From NCBI GenBank assembly GCA_029865385.1, contig JAOUGX010000009.1, positions 1 to 64,000 of the forward strand: DNA of 64,000 nt, written 5' to 3'. The notes beneath the pieces were generated by a model. It saw nothing but the letters and a program-made list of their open reading frames with translations, was not told the origin of the DNA and made no database searches. The DNA is from Gammaproteobacteria bacterium (GTDB taxonomy: Bacteria; Pseudomonadota; Gammaproteobacteria; Steroidobacterales; Woeseiaceae). Made by a program: the position numbers and the translations under genes. Below are positions 25,916 through 34,568 of this stretch, piece by piece. Positions within the stretch are counted from its first letter, which is position 1, and each line of letters starts with the position of its first letter.

Positions 25916-26979
25916 GTATGGATCGACGCCGTTTCATGCGTCTCGGCGCGGGAGCTGCCATCGCGCCGTTGCTGCCTGGTTGCGGCGGCGATGGCAAGGT
26001 GCCGGCAACGGGCGTACCTCGAAGCGATTTCGATGAAGATTCGACCGCCGAAGAGGTTACGGAGGGTATCGATCTAAAAGGCAAGATAGCCGTGGTAACC
26101 GGCTGCACGTCCGGCATTGGTTACGAGACCATGCGCGTGCTTGCCAGGCGCGGCTGCTATGTCATCGGAACCGGACGCACGCTGCAGTCAGCACAGAAGG
26201 CATGCTCGAGCGTCATTGGCGTCACCACGCCGGTCCAGCTGGAATTGTCGGACTTCGATTCTGTCGCGGCCTGTGCAGACGCCATTCGCTCGCTTAATTC
26301 TCCGATTGACATGCTGATCTGCAATGCCGGCATGCGTGGCAGTGATTACGAAACAGCTTATGGCGTAGAAAAACATTTCGTGGTGAATCACCTGGGGCAC
26401 TTCATTCTGGTCTATCGATTACTGGAGAGAATGTACCTCGCGTGGCAGGGAAGGGTCGTTGTAGTTGCGAGCCGGGCCGCGTATCGGAGCGCGCCCGAGG
26501 ACGGAATTCAGTTCGACGACCTGCGCATGACGCGGGATTACAGTCCTGGGCGTGCCTATGCGCATTCCAAGCTGGCGAACGTCCTTTTTTCGCTGGAGCT
26601 CGCGCGCCTGCTGAAGGGCACGCGGATTACATCCAACGCACTGCATCCGGGAGTAATCGATACCAACATTGCCAGGAACGTCTCCGTCATCGCACGCGGT
26701 GCGTTCAGCGCGTGGACCAGTATGACGGGCAAAAGCATTGAACAGGGCGCAGCGACCAGTTGCTTCGTGGCAACCAGCCCGTTACTCGGCAGTACCAGCG
26801 GCCAATATTTCGAAGACTGCAATGCGGTGACTGTGACAGGGGGCAGTCACATGCATGACAGCGAGCAGGCGAGCCGACTGTGGCTGGCATCGGAAGAACT
26901 GACCCGGGATTACCTGGTTGAAATCAAGCGACCTGACTGGAACGAATTTGAAAACGGCATCCGCAAGAAAAAAGAATGA
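25912..26979 (+). CDS. SDR oxidoreductase with a Tat lipoprotein signal
   Basis: The protein has 355 residues. The N-terminus carries twin arginines (MDRRRFMRLGAG) and a LLPGC lipobox, so export by the Tat system and lipidation are predicted. A classical short-chain dehydrogenase follows: VVTGCTSGIGYE for NAD(P) binding, ICNAGMRG for the NAG motif, VVASRAAYRS for the Ser, and YAHSK for the catalytic Tyr and Lys. It resembles retinol dehydrogenase/WW-oxidoreductase-type SDRs. Export of a soluble-cofactor enzyme is unusual; folding with bound cofactor before Tat export could explain it. It is embedded in the queCE operon. Confidence 0.9.
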   Translation: MSMDRRRFMRLGAGAAIAPLLPGCGGDGKVPATGVPRSDFDEDSTAEEVTEGIDLKGKIAVVTGCTSGIGYETMRVLARRGCYVIGTGRTLQSAQKACSSVIGVTTPVQLELSDFDSVAACADAIRSLNSPIDMLICNAGMRGSDYETAYGVEKHFVVNHLGHFILVYRLLERMYLAWQGRVVVVASRAAYRSAPEDGIQFDDLRMTRDYSPGRAYAHSKLANVLFSLELARLLKGTRITSNALHPGVIDTNIARNVSVIARGAFSAWTSMTGKSIEQGAATSCFVATSPLLGSTSGQYFEDCNAVTVTGGSHMHDSEQASRLWLASEELTRDYLVEIKRPDWNEFENGIRKKKE

Positions 26980-27646
26980 TCAGCGGGCGCTGGTTGTCTT
27001 TTCGGGCGGGCAGGATTCCACTACCTGCCTGTTCTGGGCGATGCGGGAATACGGTACCGCGTCGGTCGAGACGCTGACCTTCGATTATGGGCAGCGGCAC
27101 CGCATTGAGTTGTCTGCTGCAAAACAAGTCGCCGATTTCGCGGGAGTGAAGAACACGGTATTGCCGATAAATACGTTTGCCGCACTGGGCGGTAATGCGA
27201 TTACCGATTCGAAGGTCGAAGTACCGCGATCGAGCCACTCGGTGGATCAGGCGTTGCCAGCAACGTTCGTGCCCGGGCGCAATCTCGTTTTCCTGACCTA
27301 TGCGGCGGCGTTTGCCTGGCAGCGCGACATCCGTCATCTGGTTACAGGGGTCGCGCAGACCGATTACAGCGGCTATCCCGACTGTCGCCAGGAAACAATC
27401 GCCGCTTTGCAAAACTGTCTGTGCCTTGCAATGGAACGCGACTTCGAGATTCACACGCCGCTCATGCATCTTTCGAAAGGGCAAACGGTCGAACTCGCTG
27501 TCGAGCTGGGGGCACTGCAAGCGCTGGGCCTGTCGCATACCTGTTACAACGGCGAGCGCCCACCCTGTGGCAATTGCGCGGCCTGCGAGCTGCGTGCCAA
27601 AGGCTTCGCGGAAGCCGGTGTTGCCGACCCGTTGCTTTCGTCATGA
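26948..27646 (+). CDS. queC: 7-cyano-7-deazaguanine synthase QueC
   Basis: The protein has about 232 residues. The ATP pyrophosphatase loop SGGQDSTTC is near residue 18, and the C-terminal zinc site is CYNGERPPCGNCAAC. QueC converts 7-carboxy-7-deazaguanine to preQ0 on the way to queuosine. There is no in-frame ATG; I chose TTG at 26948 inside the end of the SDR gene. A TTG at 26918 is also possible. The ATG at 26977 is out of frame. The stop overlaps the queE start by ATGA. Confidence 0.93.
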   Translation: MKTASARKKNDQRALVVFSGGQDSTTCLFWAMREYGTASVETLTFDYGQRHRIELSAAKQVADFAGVKNTVLPINTFAALGGNAITDSKVEVPRSSHSVDQALPATFVPGRNLVFLTYAAAFAWQRDIRHLVTGVAQTDYSGYPDCRQETIAALQNCLCLAMERDFEIHTPLMHLSKGQTVELAVELGALQALGLSHTCYNGERPPCGNCAACELRAKGFAEAGVADPLLSS

Positions 27647-28281
27647 CATATTCTGTGAAAGAAATGTATTACACACTGCAGGGCGAGGGTGCTCAAACCG
27701 GGCGCCCGGCTGTGTTTCTGCGCTTCGCCGGCTGCAATCTCTGGTCGGGTCGCGAAATGCATCGTGCAGCGGCAACGTGCAGATTCTGCGACACCGATTT
27801 CGTCGGCGTGGATGGCCCCGGCGGCGGAAAATTTGACACGGCGGACGATCTGGCACGGGCCGTCAGGCAGGCCTGGCCATCCGGAACCGGTGCTCCTTAC
27901 GTAGTCTGCACAGGCGGCGAACCACTGCTGCAACTCGATTCGTCAGCGATAGCGGCGCTGCACAGTGCCGGTTTCGAAATTGGCGTCGAGACCAACGGGA
28001 CCATTGCTGCGCCGGCCGGGATCGACTGGATTTGCGTCAGTCCGAAAGCAGCGGCAGCACTGCAGCAAAGAAGTGGCCACGAATTGAAACTCGTGTATCC
28101 GCAAATCGAATCCGAGGCGCAGCCCGAAAAGTTCGCAGGCATGGACTTCCGTCATTTTTTTCTGCAGCCACTGGACGACGACAATCGACTCGTCAATACG
28201 CAGTCGGCCATTCGATACTGCCTGGCACATCCGGAATGGAAATTGTCATTGCAAACCCACAAACTTATCGGCATTCCCTGA
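27643..28281 (+). CDS. queE: 7-carboxy-7-deazaguanine synthase QueE
   Basis: The protein has 212 residues from the ATG at 27643. It is a radical SAM enzyme of queuosine synthesis. The cluster motif is CX14CX2C (CNLW...CRFCDTDF) rather than the canonical CX3CX2C, a known QueE variant. GGEPLLQLD binds SAM. It starts inside the queC stop, so the two are translationally coupled. No queD or queF is visible in the window. Confidence 0.94.
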   Translation: MTYSVKEMYYTLQGEGAQTGRPAVFLRFAGCNLWSGREMHRAAATCRFCDTDFVGVDGPGGGKFDTADDLARAVRQAWPSGTGAPYVVCTGGEPLLQLDSSAIAALHSAGFEIGVETNGTIAAPAGIDWICVSPKAAAALQQRSGHELKLVYPQIESEAQPEKFAGMDFRHFFLQPLDDDNRLVNTQSAIRYCLAHPEWKLSLQTHKLIGIP

Positions 28282-28291
28282 GCAAACCGAG

Positions 28292-28720
28292 ATGAACCAG
28301 AAGACCGGACTCAATCACCGAATGCTCCGCTGGGTCGTCGCCCTCGGCGTCGGATTCGCCCTGGCCATTCTTGCTTTCGATCGCATTTCCGATCCGCAAC
28401 CCCGTTTACAAAGGATGCGCGAGGAGGCTGTCGTGTTGACGGCCAGGGAAATTTTGCAGAGTTACGTTTCGCCGCTCGATGATTTCGAAGTGGTTGATCC
28501 GCTATCGCCGGACCGGAAGGTCGGCAAAGTCTTCGTTTATCCTGCGGGTGACGGATGGGAAGTGTCCGGACATTACAGGAGAAACCGCGCTGACAACTGG
28601 CACCCGTACCTGATCAGTCTTGATGCGCGCATGGATCTCGTGTCGCTGGCCGTCAGGGACGGCAATGACCGGCTGATAGGCATGTCGGCGCAGGATCCGA
28701 AATTTTCGGCCGTTCCCTGA
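28292..28720 (+). CDS. Hypothetical membrane-anchored protein
   Basis: The protein has 142 residues with one N-terminal transmembrane helix (LRWVVALGVGFALAILAF). A soluble domain follows, with REEAVVLTAREILQSYVSP, KVFVYPAGDGWEVSGHYRRN and SAQDPKFSAV. I do not recognise a family. It starts 10 bases after queE and is probably the last gene of the operon. The soluble part is likely periplasmic. Confidence 0.75.
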   Translation: MNQKTGLNHRMLRWVVALGVGFALAILAFDRISDPQPRLQRMREEAVVLTAREILQSYVSPLDDFEVVDPLSPDRKVGKVFVYPAGDGWEVSGHYRRNRADNWHPYLISLDARMDLVSLAVRDGNDRLIGMSAQDPKFSAVP

Positions 28721-28738
28721 CGCTGCTGTCCGGCGACT

Positions 28739-28840
28739 TCATGCCAGCCAGTAAATCAGCCCGAGAAGGGTCGTTGCGTAGATTGCACCGAGTATCAGCA
28801 CACCGGTCTCGATTTCCAATCCCAGCTCATAAGTTGACAT
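28739..28840 (-). CDS. Putative 33-residue membrane protein
   Basis: The ATG at 28840 has GGGGAG 7 bases upstream. It encodes 33 residues with an acidic start (STYELGLEIETG) and one transmembrane helix (VLILGAIYATTLLGLIYW). The strong ribosome site and coherent topology support a real gene that standard gene finders would miss. It is divergent from the ABC export operon. No family is recognised. Confidence 0.5.
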   Translation of the reverse strand: MSTYELGLEIETGVLILGAIYATTLLGLIYWLA

Positions 28841-29032
28841 TTTCGTTCTCCCCAACAATTGATCCGATGATCGGATTCTGCGAGTAGCCGGCACCGCAGA
28901 CTTGAAGATCCGCTGACTATTGGTTGACGCGGGCCTGATGATTTCCTGATTTCGTTGTTTCCAAACGATTTCGCCGTTTCGTGCATCTAAGCAATCAACA
29001 AGCCACAGCAACGGGCGGCCGGGGAGAAAGCA

Positions 29033-30310
29033 CTGAAAATCGCGGACACATCGGGCCAGGACATCCGGCTGGAGCCCGCAAAAAGACGAAATCGCACGGT
29101 AATCGCGAGCTCTGTGGTCCTGGTCAGCATTGCGGCGATATGGATGGCGGGACCGGCATTGCAGCGCTGGGCAGCCGCGACTGTCACCGTTCCCATGGAC
29201 CGTCTGCGCGTGGCAACGGTTACGCGCGGGGACCTGGTCCGGGACGTGTCCGTCCAAGGGCGAGTCGTTGCCGCGATCAGTCCGACGCTTTATGCCTCCG
29301 CTCCGGGCAGCATAACGCTTCTGGTCGAGGCCGGTGCTTCGGTCGAGGCAGGACAGATACTCGCGACCGTCGATAGCCCGGAACTCACCAATCAGCTTCG
29401 CCAGGCCGAGGCCTTGCTCGGACAACAAAGCATCGAGCTCGAGCGCCAGCGGATCGAATCCCGGCAACTGGCGCTGGAAAAGCGCAAGGCCGCCGACCTG
29501 GCCGAGGTTGCGCTGATCGCTGCCAACCGTGAAAAACGCCGCGCGGACGAGGGTCACGCCCGGTCAATCATTTCTGTCATTGATTTCGAGAAGGCCCAGG
29601 ATGACCTTCGCAATGCGGAACTGGCACACGCACATGCGGTCGCCGATGCCGATTTGTTCGATGAGCGACTGACTTTCGAACTTCGCGCAAGCGAGCTTTC
29701 GCTGCAGCGCCAGCAATTGCTGGTTGATGAATTGCAACGGCGGGTCGATGGCCTGGCAATCGCTTCGCCAGTCAGCGGCATAGTCGGGGATATGCTGGTC
29801 GCGCAGAAAGCGGCTGTTTCGCGCGACACGCCGGTGATGTCGGTCGTCGATCTCTCGCAATTCGAAGTCGAAGCGCAGATTCCCGAGAGCTACGCCGACG
29901 ATCTGGTCATCGGCATGCAGGCAGAAATCATGATCGGTACTTCTGCCTATGCCGGCATGCTGAGTGCCGTATCCCCGGAAATAACGGCGAACCAGGTCAG
30001 CAGCCGAATCCGCTTCGTAGGCGAGATGCCCGGCAATATCCGGCAAAACCAGCGACTGACCACGCGAGTACTGCTTGAGGAACGCCCCGGCGTGCTGATG
30101 TTGCAACGCGGCCAGTTCCTGGAGAGCGGGGGTGGTCGTGTTGCGTACGTCCTGGATAGCAAGGGACTGGCGGTCCGCCGACCGATTTCGATTGGGGCCC
30201 GAAGCCTTGCTGCCGTAGAAATCGCAAGCGGTCTGGCCGAAGGCGACCGGGTCATCATTTCCGGAACCGAACAATTCAGAAGCGCCGAGTCGGTGCTGAT
30301 CACCAATTGA
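29033..30310 (+). CDS. Periplasmic adaptor of ABC exporter (MacA/HlyD family)
   Basis: The protein has about 425 residues. I place the start at CTG 29033, because GGGGAG is 7 bases upstream and no ATG, GTG or TTG exists in frame between the preceding stop (28988) and the GTG at 29114. The extra N-terminus (KIADTSGQDIRLEP) precedes the single transmembrane helix, whereas the GTG would cut into it. Barrel-sandwich (VQGRVVAAISPTLYASAPGS) and long coiled-coil domains (about 115-220) follow, as in HlyD/MacA adaptors. It works with the ATPase and two permeases downstream; no outer-membrane channel is encoded here. Confidence 0.88.
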   Translation: MKIADTSGQDIRLEPAKRRNRTVIASSVVLVSIAAIWMAGPALQRWAAATVTVPMDRLRVATVTRGDLVRDVSVQGRVVAAISPTLYASAPGSITLLVEAGASVEAGQILATVDSPELTNQLRQAEALLGQQSIELERQRIESRQLALEKRKAADLAEVALIAANREKRRADEGHARSIISVIDFEKAQDDLRNAELAHAHAVADADLFDERLTFELRASELSLQRQQLLVDELQRRVDGLAIASPVSGIVGDMLVAQKAAVSRDTPVMSVVDLSQFEVEAQIPESYADDLVIGMQAEIMIGTSAYAGMLSAVSPEITANQVSSRIRFVGEMPGNIRQNQRLTTRVLLEERPGVLMLQRGQFLESGGGRVAYVLDSKGLAVRRPISIGARSLAAVEIASGLAEGDRVIISGTEQFRSAESVLITN

Positions 30311-30333
30311 TACTTCAAGGCGGGAGCGGTGCA

Positions 30334-31032
30334 ATGCTAAACATGAAAGACGTATCGAAGATCTATCGCACGGAATCGGTCGAGACGCATGCGTTGCGGG
30401 AATTCTCATTCGACGTCGACGAAGGCGAATTCATTTCCGTTACCGGGCCATCCGGATCCGGTAAGACGACCTTCCTCAATATCGCTGGATTGCTCGAGGA
30501 ATTCTCCGGTGGCACCTATGAGCTGGACGGATGCAACGTGACCAATTTGAATGATCGCGAGCGTTCACGGCTGCGCAACGAGAAGATCGGGTTCATCTTC
30601 CAGAGCTTCAACCTGATTCCGGAACTCGACGTTTTTGACAATGTTGACGTTCCTCTACGCTACCGCAAATTCAGCTCAGCCGAACGGCGCAAGCGTATTG
30701 ACAGGGTCATCGACCTGGTCGGGCTGGGGTCACGGGCTCACCATCTGCCGTCTCAGCTTTCCGGCGGGCAGCAGCAACGGGTAGCCATTGCACGCGCCCT
30801 TGCCGGTGAACCTCGCTTTCTGCTGGCCGACGAGCCGACGGGAAATCTTGATTCGCAGATGGCCGAGAGCGTCATGGAGTTGCTGGAAGATATAAACCGC
30901 AACGGCACGACCATCATCATGGTCACCCACGAGAAGAACCTCGCCAAGCGCGCGCGACGAAACATCTTCATGCGCGACGGCTGCGTCAGCAACAACGATT
31001 CGGCTTTGCATCTTGCGGCAAGCAGCGCCTGA
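30334..31032 (+). CDS. ABC transporter ATPase (MacB/LolD type)
   Basis: The protein has 232 residues. The ATG at 30334 has GGAG 7 bases upstream; an ATG at 30343 is also possible. Walker A is GPSGSGKTTF, the Q-loop lies in FIFQSFNLIPELDVFDNVDVP, the signature is LSGGQQQR and Walker B is FLLADEPTGNLD. The sequence is of the MacB/LolD/FtsE class, which powers mechanotransmission rather than classical transport. Its partners are the two permease genes directly downstream and the adaptor upstream. Confidence 0.95.
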   Translation: MLNMKDVSKIYRTESVETHALREFSFDVDEGEFISVTGPSGSGKTTFLNIAGLLEEFSGGTYELDGCNVTNLNDRERSRLRNEKIGFIFQSFNLIPELDVFDNVDVPLRYRKFSSAERRKRIDRVIDLVGLGSRAHHLPSQLSGGQQQRVAIARALAGEPRFLLADEPTGNLDSQMAESVMELLEDINRNGTTIIMVTHEKNLAKRARRNIFMRDGCVSNNDSALHLAASSA

Positions 31033-31046
31033 GCGGGAGTGCAAAA

Positions 31047-32366
31047 ATGATCTCCTATTACGCCAAATTGGGATTGCTGAGTATTCGGCAGAACCCGGTA
31101 TTGAGTGCACTGATGGTTGCTGCCATCGCAACCGGGATTGGTGCCTGCATGACTATCGTGAATATCGACTACGTCATGAGCGGCAATCCGATACCGCACC
31201 GGTCGTCGTTGCTGTACCACGTCCAGCTGGACAGCTGGGATCCTTACGAAGCGGCCGAAGAACCGAACGAGCCGCCAGACCAGGTGACCTACCTCGATGG
31301 GACCGCACTCCTGAAGGCAGGAAAAGCGCGACGCCAGGTTTTGAGTTACCGCACCGGCCGGGTGATTCAACCGGATGGTGACGGGCAGCTGCCGTTCCAG
31401 GTTTCCAGTCGCAGTACTTCCGCCGACTTTTTTTCGATGTTCGATGTGCCGTTCCTGTATGGGAGCGCCTGGGACAAAGCAGCGGACGACAGTGCTGCTT
31501 ATGTCGTTGTATTGGGTCGCGAGGTCAATGAACAATTGTTCGGCGGGCAAGACCCGGTCGGACGGAATGTCGTAATGAATGGGGATACTTATCGCGTTAC
31601 AGGCGTGCTGGACAACTGGCAGCCGACGCCCAAATTCTATGACGTATCGAATCAGTCGTTCGGCGAAGTGGAAGAGGTCTATTTTCCGCTCAGCGTAAGC
31701 ATCGCCGAAGAATTGTCGAGCAGCGGCAATACCAATTGCTGGAAGCCGGTTCCTGAAACTACCTGGCAGGCCTTCCTGAACTCGGAATGCGTCTGGATGC
31801 AACTATGGGTTGAGCTGCACGGTGAAACCGAGCGGTCGGATTACCTGGCCTACCTGGACGCTTACGTCGAGTCACAAAAAGCGATTGGCCGGTTCCCGAG
31901 GCCGCTGAACAACCGTCTCTATAATGTCATGGAGTGGATGCAAAACCAGGAAGTGGTCGAGAGCGACGTAAAGGTTCTGCTGGGTCTTGCGGTGCTGTTC
32001 CTTGTTGTGTGCCTGCTGAACACGATTGGCCTGCTGCTTGCCAAGATAATGCGACGGGCCGGTGATATCGGGCTACGTCGTGCACTCGGCGCATCGCGAA
32101 ACGCCGTCTTCGCACAGTACATTGTCGAGGCTGGCCTGATCGGTATCGTTGGCGGGGTCGCCGGCATCGGCATGACCATGCTTGGCCTGCAGGGCATCAG
32201 GATTTTGTACGGCGAATTCGATTTCATCGATCGCCTGGTGCACCTTGACTGGATAATGATGTCGACAGCGATCATCCTGGCAATCGTTTCCGCGCTGGCC
32301 GCGGCGCTGTATCCGACGTGGCGTGCCTGTGGCATCCATCCGGCCAGTCAACTGAAATCCCTTTAG
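31047..32366 (+). CDS. ABC transporter permease with MacB_PCD domain (first of two)
   Basis: The protein has 439 residues, with GGGAG before the ATG. One N-terminal transmembrane helix (about 18-40) is followed by a large periplasmic MacB_PCD domain (about 45-295). Three C-terminal helices form a FtsX domain (VLLGLAVLFLVVCLLNTIGLLLAK; GLRRALGASRNAVFAQYIVEA). It pairs with the next permease as a heterodimer. Likely a substrate-exporting, peptide or toxin efflux pump or lipoprotein handler; the substrate is not readable. Confidence 0.92.
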   Translation: MISYYAKLGLLSIRQNPVLSALMVAAIATGIGACMTIVNIDYVMSGNPIPHRSSLLYHVQLDSWDPYEAAEEPNEPPDQVTYLDGTALLKAGKARRQVLSYRTGRVIQPDGDGQLPFQVSSRSTSADFFSMFDVPFLYGSAWDKAADDSAAYVVVLGREVNEQLFGGQDPVGRNVVMNGDTYRVTGVLDNWQPTPKFYDVSNQSFGEVEEVYFPLSVSIAEELSSSGNTNCWKPVPETTWQAFLNSECVWMQLWVELHGETERSDYLAYLDAYVESQKAIGRFPRPLNNRLYNVMEWMQNQEVVESDVKVLLGLAVLFLVVCLLNTIGLLLAKIMRRAGDIGLRRALGASRNAVFAQYIVEAGLIGIVGGVAGIGMTMLGLQGIRILYGEFDFIDRLVHLDWIMMSTAIILAIVSALAAALYPTWRACGIHPASQLKSL

Positions 32367-32380
32367 TTTCGGAGACTAGT

Positions 32381-33598
32381 ATGGAAATCGGACCAATCTG
32401 GCGAGCGATGTCGCGCAACAAGACCAGCTACTTGCTGATTGCGATGCAGATCGCGGTAACCATGGCAATAATGGTGAACGCATTCTCGATAATTCAGGAG
32501 CGTTCGAGAATGATGGCTCGACCTAGTGGCGTTGACGAGGACAATATTTTCTACCTCAGCAGTATTGGTTTTCTGCCGGAATTTGACGGTCGCTCGGCTT
32601 CCGAAGAGGATCTCGATGCGCTTCGCAGGTTCCCGGGCGTAGCCAACGCGATCATGACCAATACGGTACCGCTGCAAGGCGGCGGCTGGTCGCAAGGCTT
32701 GCGCACCGAGCCCGGCGAGGAAATCGAAAGCATCGGTGTCGCAGTGTATTTCGTGGATGAGCACGGTATCGACACGTTCGATGTCAACCTGACTCAAGGC
32801 AGGAATTTTGCGCCCACCGAAATCATGATGTTCGATCCGGATGCCAATGGCGCCCGCTGGCCGGACAAGATAATTATTACCCAGGCGATGGCCGAGGCCT
32901 TGTTTCCGGATTCGCCGAACGACGCGATCGGCAGGACCGTATACATCGAGGACGACCTTCCGATAACCATCATCGGGGTTCTGCAACGGATGCAGGCAGC
33001 CTGGAAAGAATGGTCCGGTGTGGAGCGCGCCATGCTGGTGCCAATGAAGCGCAAGCAGAACAGTTTTCGTTACGTAATTCGTGCCGAACCAGGGTATCGG
33101 GATGAACTGATGCCGCAGATCGAAAAAATGCTGGCGGAGAAGAATACCGGCCGAATTATCCGCGGTATGACGACGATGACCGAGACCCGCGAAAGAAGTT
33201 ATCTGGAGGACTCGGCGATGATCAAGCTGCTGGTGTTTATCGTGGGTGTGCTGACGGCAATTACCGGGCTTGGCATCGTCGGGCTTGCCAGTTTCAGCGT
33301 AGCAAGACGAAGCAAGCAAATCGGTGTGCGTCGCGCACTGGGTGCCACCAGGCCGGCAATACTGCGCTATTTCATGCTGGAAAATTTCCTGATCAGCAGC
33401 GTCGGTGTTGTCGGCGGAGCACTCCTCGCTGTAGGGCTGAACGTCTGGATGGTGCACGCTTTCGACCTGACACCGATCGCCTGGTACGTCATCCCCACGG
33501 CGATGCTGATTCTGTGGCTGGTTGGGCAACTGGCAGTCTTCGGGCCCGCCCGGCGAGCCACGCTCGTATCCCCTGCAGTAGCAACGCGTGCTGTCTAG
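32381..33598 (+). CDS. ABC transporter permease with MacB_PCD domain (second of two)
   Basis: The protein has 405 residues. The ATG at 32381 has GGAG 6 bases upstream. It has the same layout as the first permease: a TM helix at about residues 17-37, a periplasmic domain, then a FtsX domain with GVRRALGATRPAILRYFMLE. The two share little sequence outside the FtsX core, so they diverged long ago. Its TAG stop shares a CTAG palindrome with the convergent hypothetical gene. Confidence 0.93.
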   Translation: MEIGPIWRAMSRNKTSYLLIAMQIAVTMAIMVNAFSIIQERSRMMARPSGVDEDNIFYLSSIGFLPEFDGRSASEEDLDALRRFPGVANAIMTNTVPLQGGGWSQGLRTEPGEEIESIGVAVYFVDEHGIDTFDVNLTQGRNFAPTEIMMFDPDANGARWPDKIIITQAMAEALFPDSPNDAIGRTVYIEDDLPITIIGVLQRMQAAWKEWSGVERAMLVPMKRKQNSFRYVIRAEPGYRDELMPQIEKMLAEKNTGRIIRGMTTMTETRERSYLEDSAMIKLLVFIVGVLTAITGLGIVGLASFSVARRSKQIGVRRALGATRPAILRYFMLENFLISSVGVVGGALLAVGLNVWMVHAFDLTPIAWYVIPTAMLILWLVGQLAVFGPARRATLVSPAVATRAV

Positions 33599-34461
33599 AT
33601 TCCGGGTTTCAGCCGTGCCTCCTGACTCAGCACTGCCAGTGTCTGGTTGCGAGCCGTTTCCTCGCGCCAGTTGAAAACGTTCATTTCTATGAACACAAAG
33701 GCTACCAGCCACAGGAACGCGTCCCAGAAATCGACGAAATCTCCTTTGAAACCCCAGTAGACAGCAGCCAGAAAGAGAATCGCATAGATGAAGAATTTGC
33801 TGGTGTTGCTTATCCGCAGTATCAGTCCCTCCAGTTTGCCGCGCTCCTGCAAGCGCACATCGATTTCGAGGTTCAGCACCACGAGCAGCCAGACTCCGGC
33901 GTTGATGACGTCGACCCAGGCAAGTCGGAATATTTCCGTATACGACGACTGGTCGACCAGCGTCGGCATCCCGGCATATTGAAAAAACGTATTTGCGCTC
34001 GAGAACGTATCGCAATTCTCGGCGGTGATGACCTCGTACTGGTCGAGTGTGACGGCATAGGTCCAGTTGCCATCGACTATGGAACAGAGATTGCTGATGC
34101 CGTCAGCCAGGTTCGTAACGCTGACAAATTCCAGATTCACGATGTAACCGTAAAATGCGTAAACGATGAACGTGTAGCAGAACAATCGCAGCCCGTGCAG
34201 CGTCCAGACAACAGGGCGAGTGAAATGCTCGTCTGACAGGATATTGGTTTCGGTCTCGAACATCAGCAGAAGAACAAGCCATGCCATGGTATCAATCGTT
34301 GCCGCGTAAGCCTCGATGACGTTTGAGCCTGGAATGCCATGCGGATACTGCACCAGCGCGGCCGACCATTCTTCCATGAAGAACAGGTATACGTTTAGCG
34401 CGAGTAGCGAATAGATGCCGTACTTGAATAGCTGAAACAGCTGATATCGATTTATAGTCAA
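33595..34461 (-). CDS. Hypothetical polytopic membrane protein
   Basis: The protein has 288 residues if it starts at TTG 34461; the ribosome site is weak. About six hydrophobic segments are visible: LFKYGIYSLLALNVYLF, TMAWLVLLLMF, LFCYTFIVYAFYGYIV, INAGVWLLVVLNL, FFIYAILFLAAVYWGF and FLWLVAFVFIEMNVF. Between them lies a periplasmic loop with two Cys (about residues 126 and 150). It ends with a charged tail. I do not recognise a family. It is convergent with the ABC operon and its stop overlaps that of the last permease gene by 4 bases. Confidence 0.78.
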   Translation of the reverse strand: MTINRYQLFQLFKYGIYSLLALNVYLFFMEEWSAALVQYPHGIPGSNVIEAYAATIDTMAWLVLLLMFETETNILSDEHFTRPVVWTLHGLRLFCYTFIVYAFYGYIVNLEFVSVTNLADGISNLCSIVDGNWTYAVTLDQYEVITAENCDTFSSANTFFQYAGMPTLVDQSSYTEIFRLAWVDVINAGVWLLVVLNLEIDVRLQERGKLEGLILRISNTSKFFIYAILFLAAVYWGFKGDFVDFWDAFLWLVAFVFIEMNVFNWREETARNQTLAVLSQEARLKPGI

Positions 34462-34568
34462 ATCTGACTCGGCTCCGCGTCTAATGAAGGCTGTTGCGAT
34501 TCTGCCAGTATTGCCGGGGCGCAGCTACGCACGATTGCCGGACGAAGAGGGTAGCCGGGTGCTTTCAC

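Noticed and set aside
26977-26988. ATG as start of queC
   Set aside because: This ATG is out of frame with queC; the only in-frame starts near the conserved region are TTG codons.
32363-34015. A 550-residue open frame on the minus strand across the second ABC permease
   Set aside because: It lies antisense to a clear MacB-type permease, and its translation has no recognisable motif and odd composition (many R, H and C). The continuation overlaps another real gene in a different frame. It is a coding shadow.
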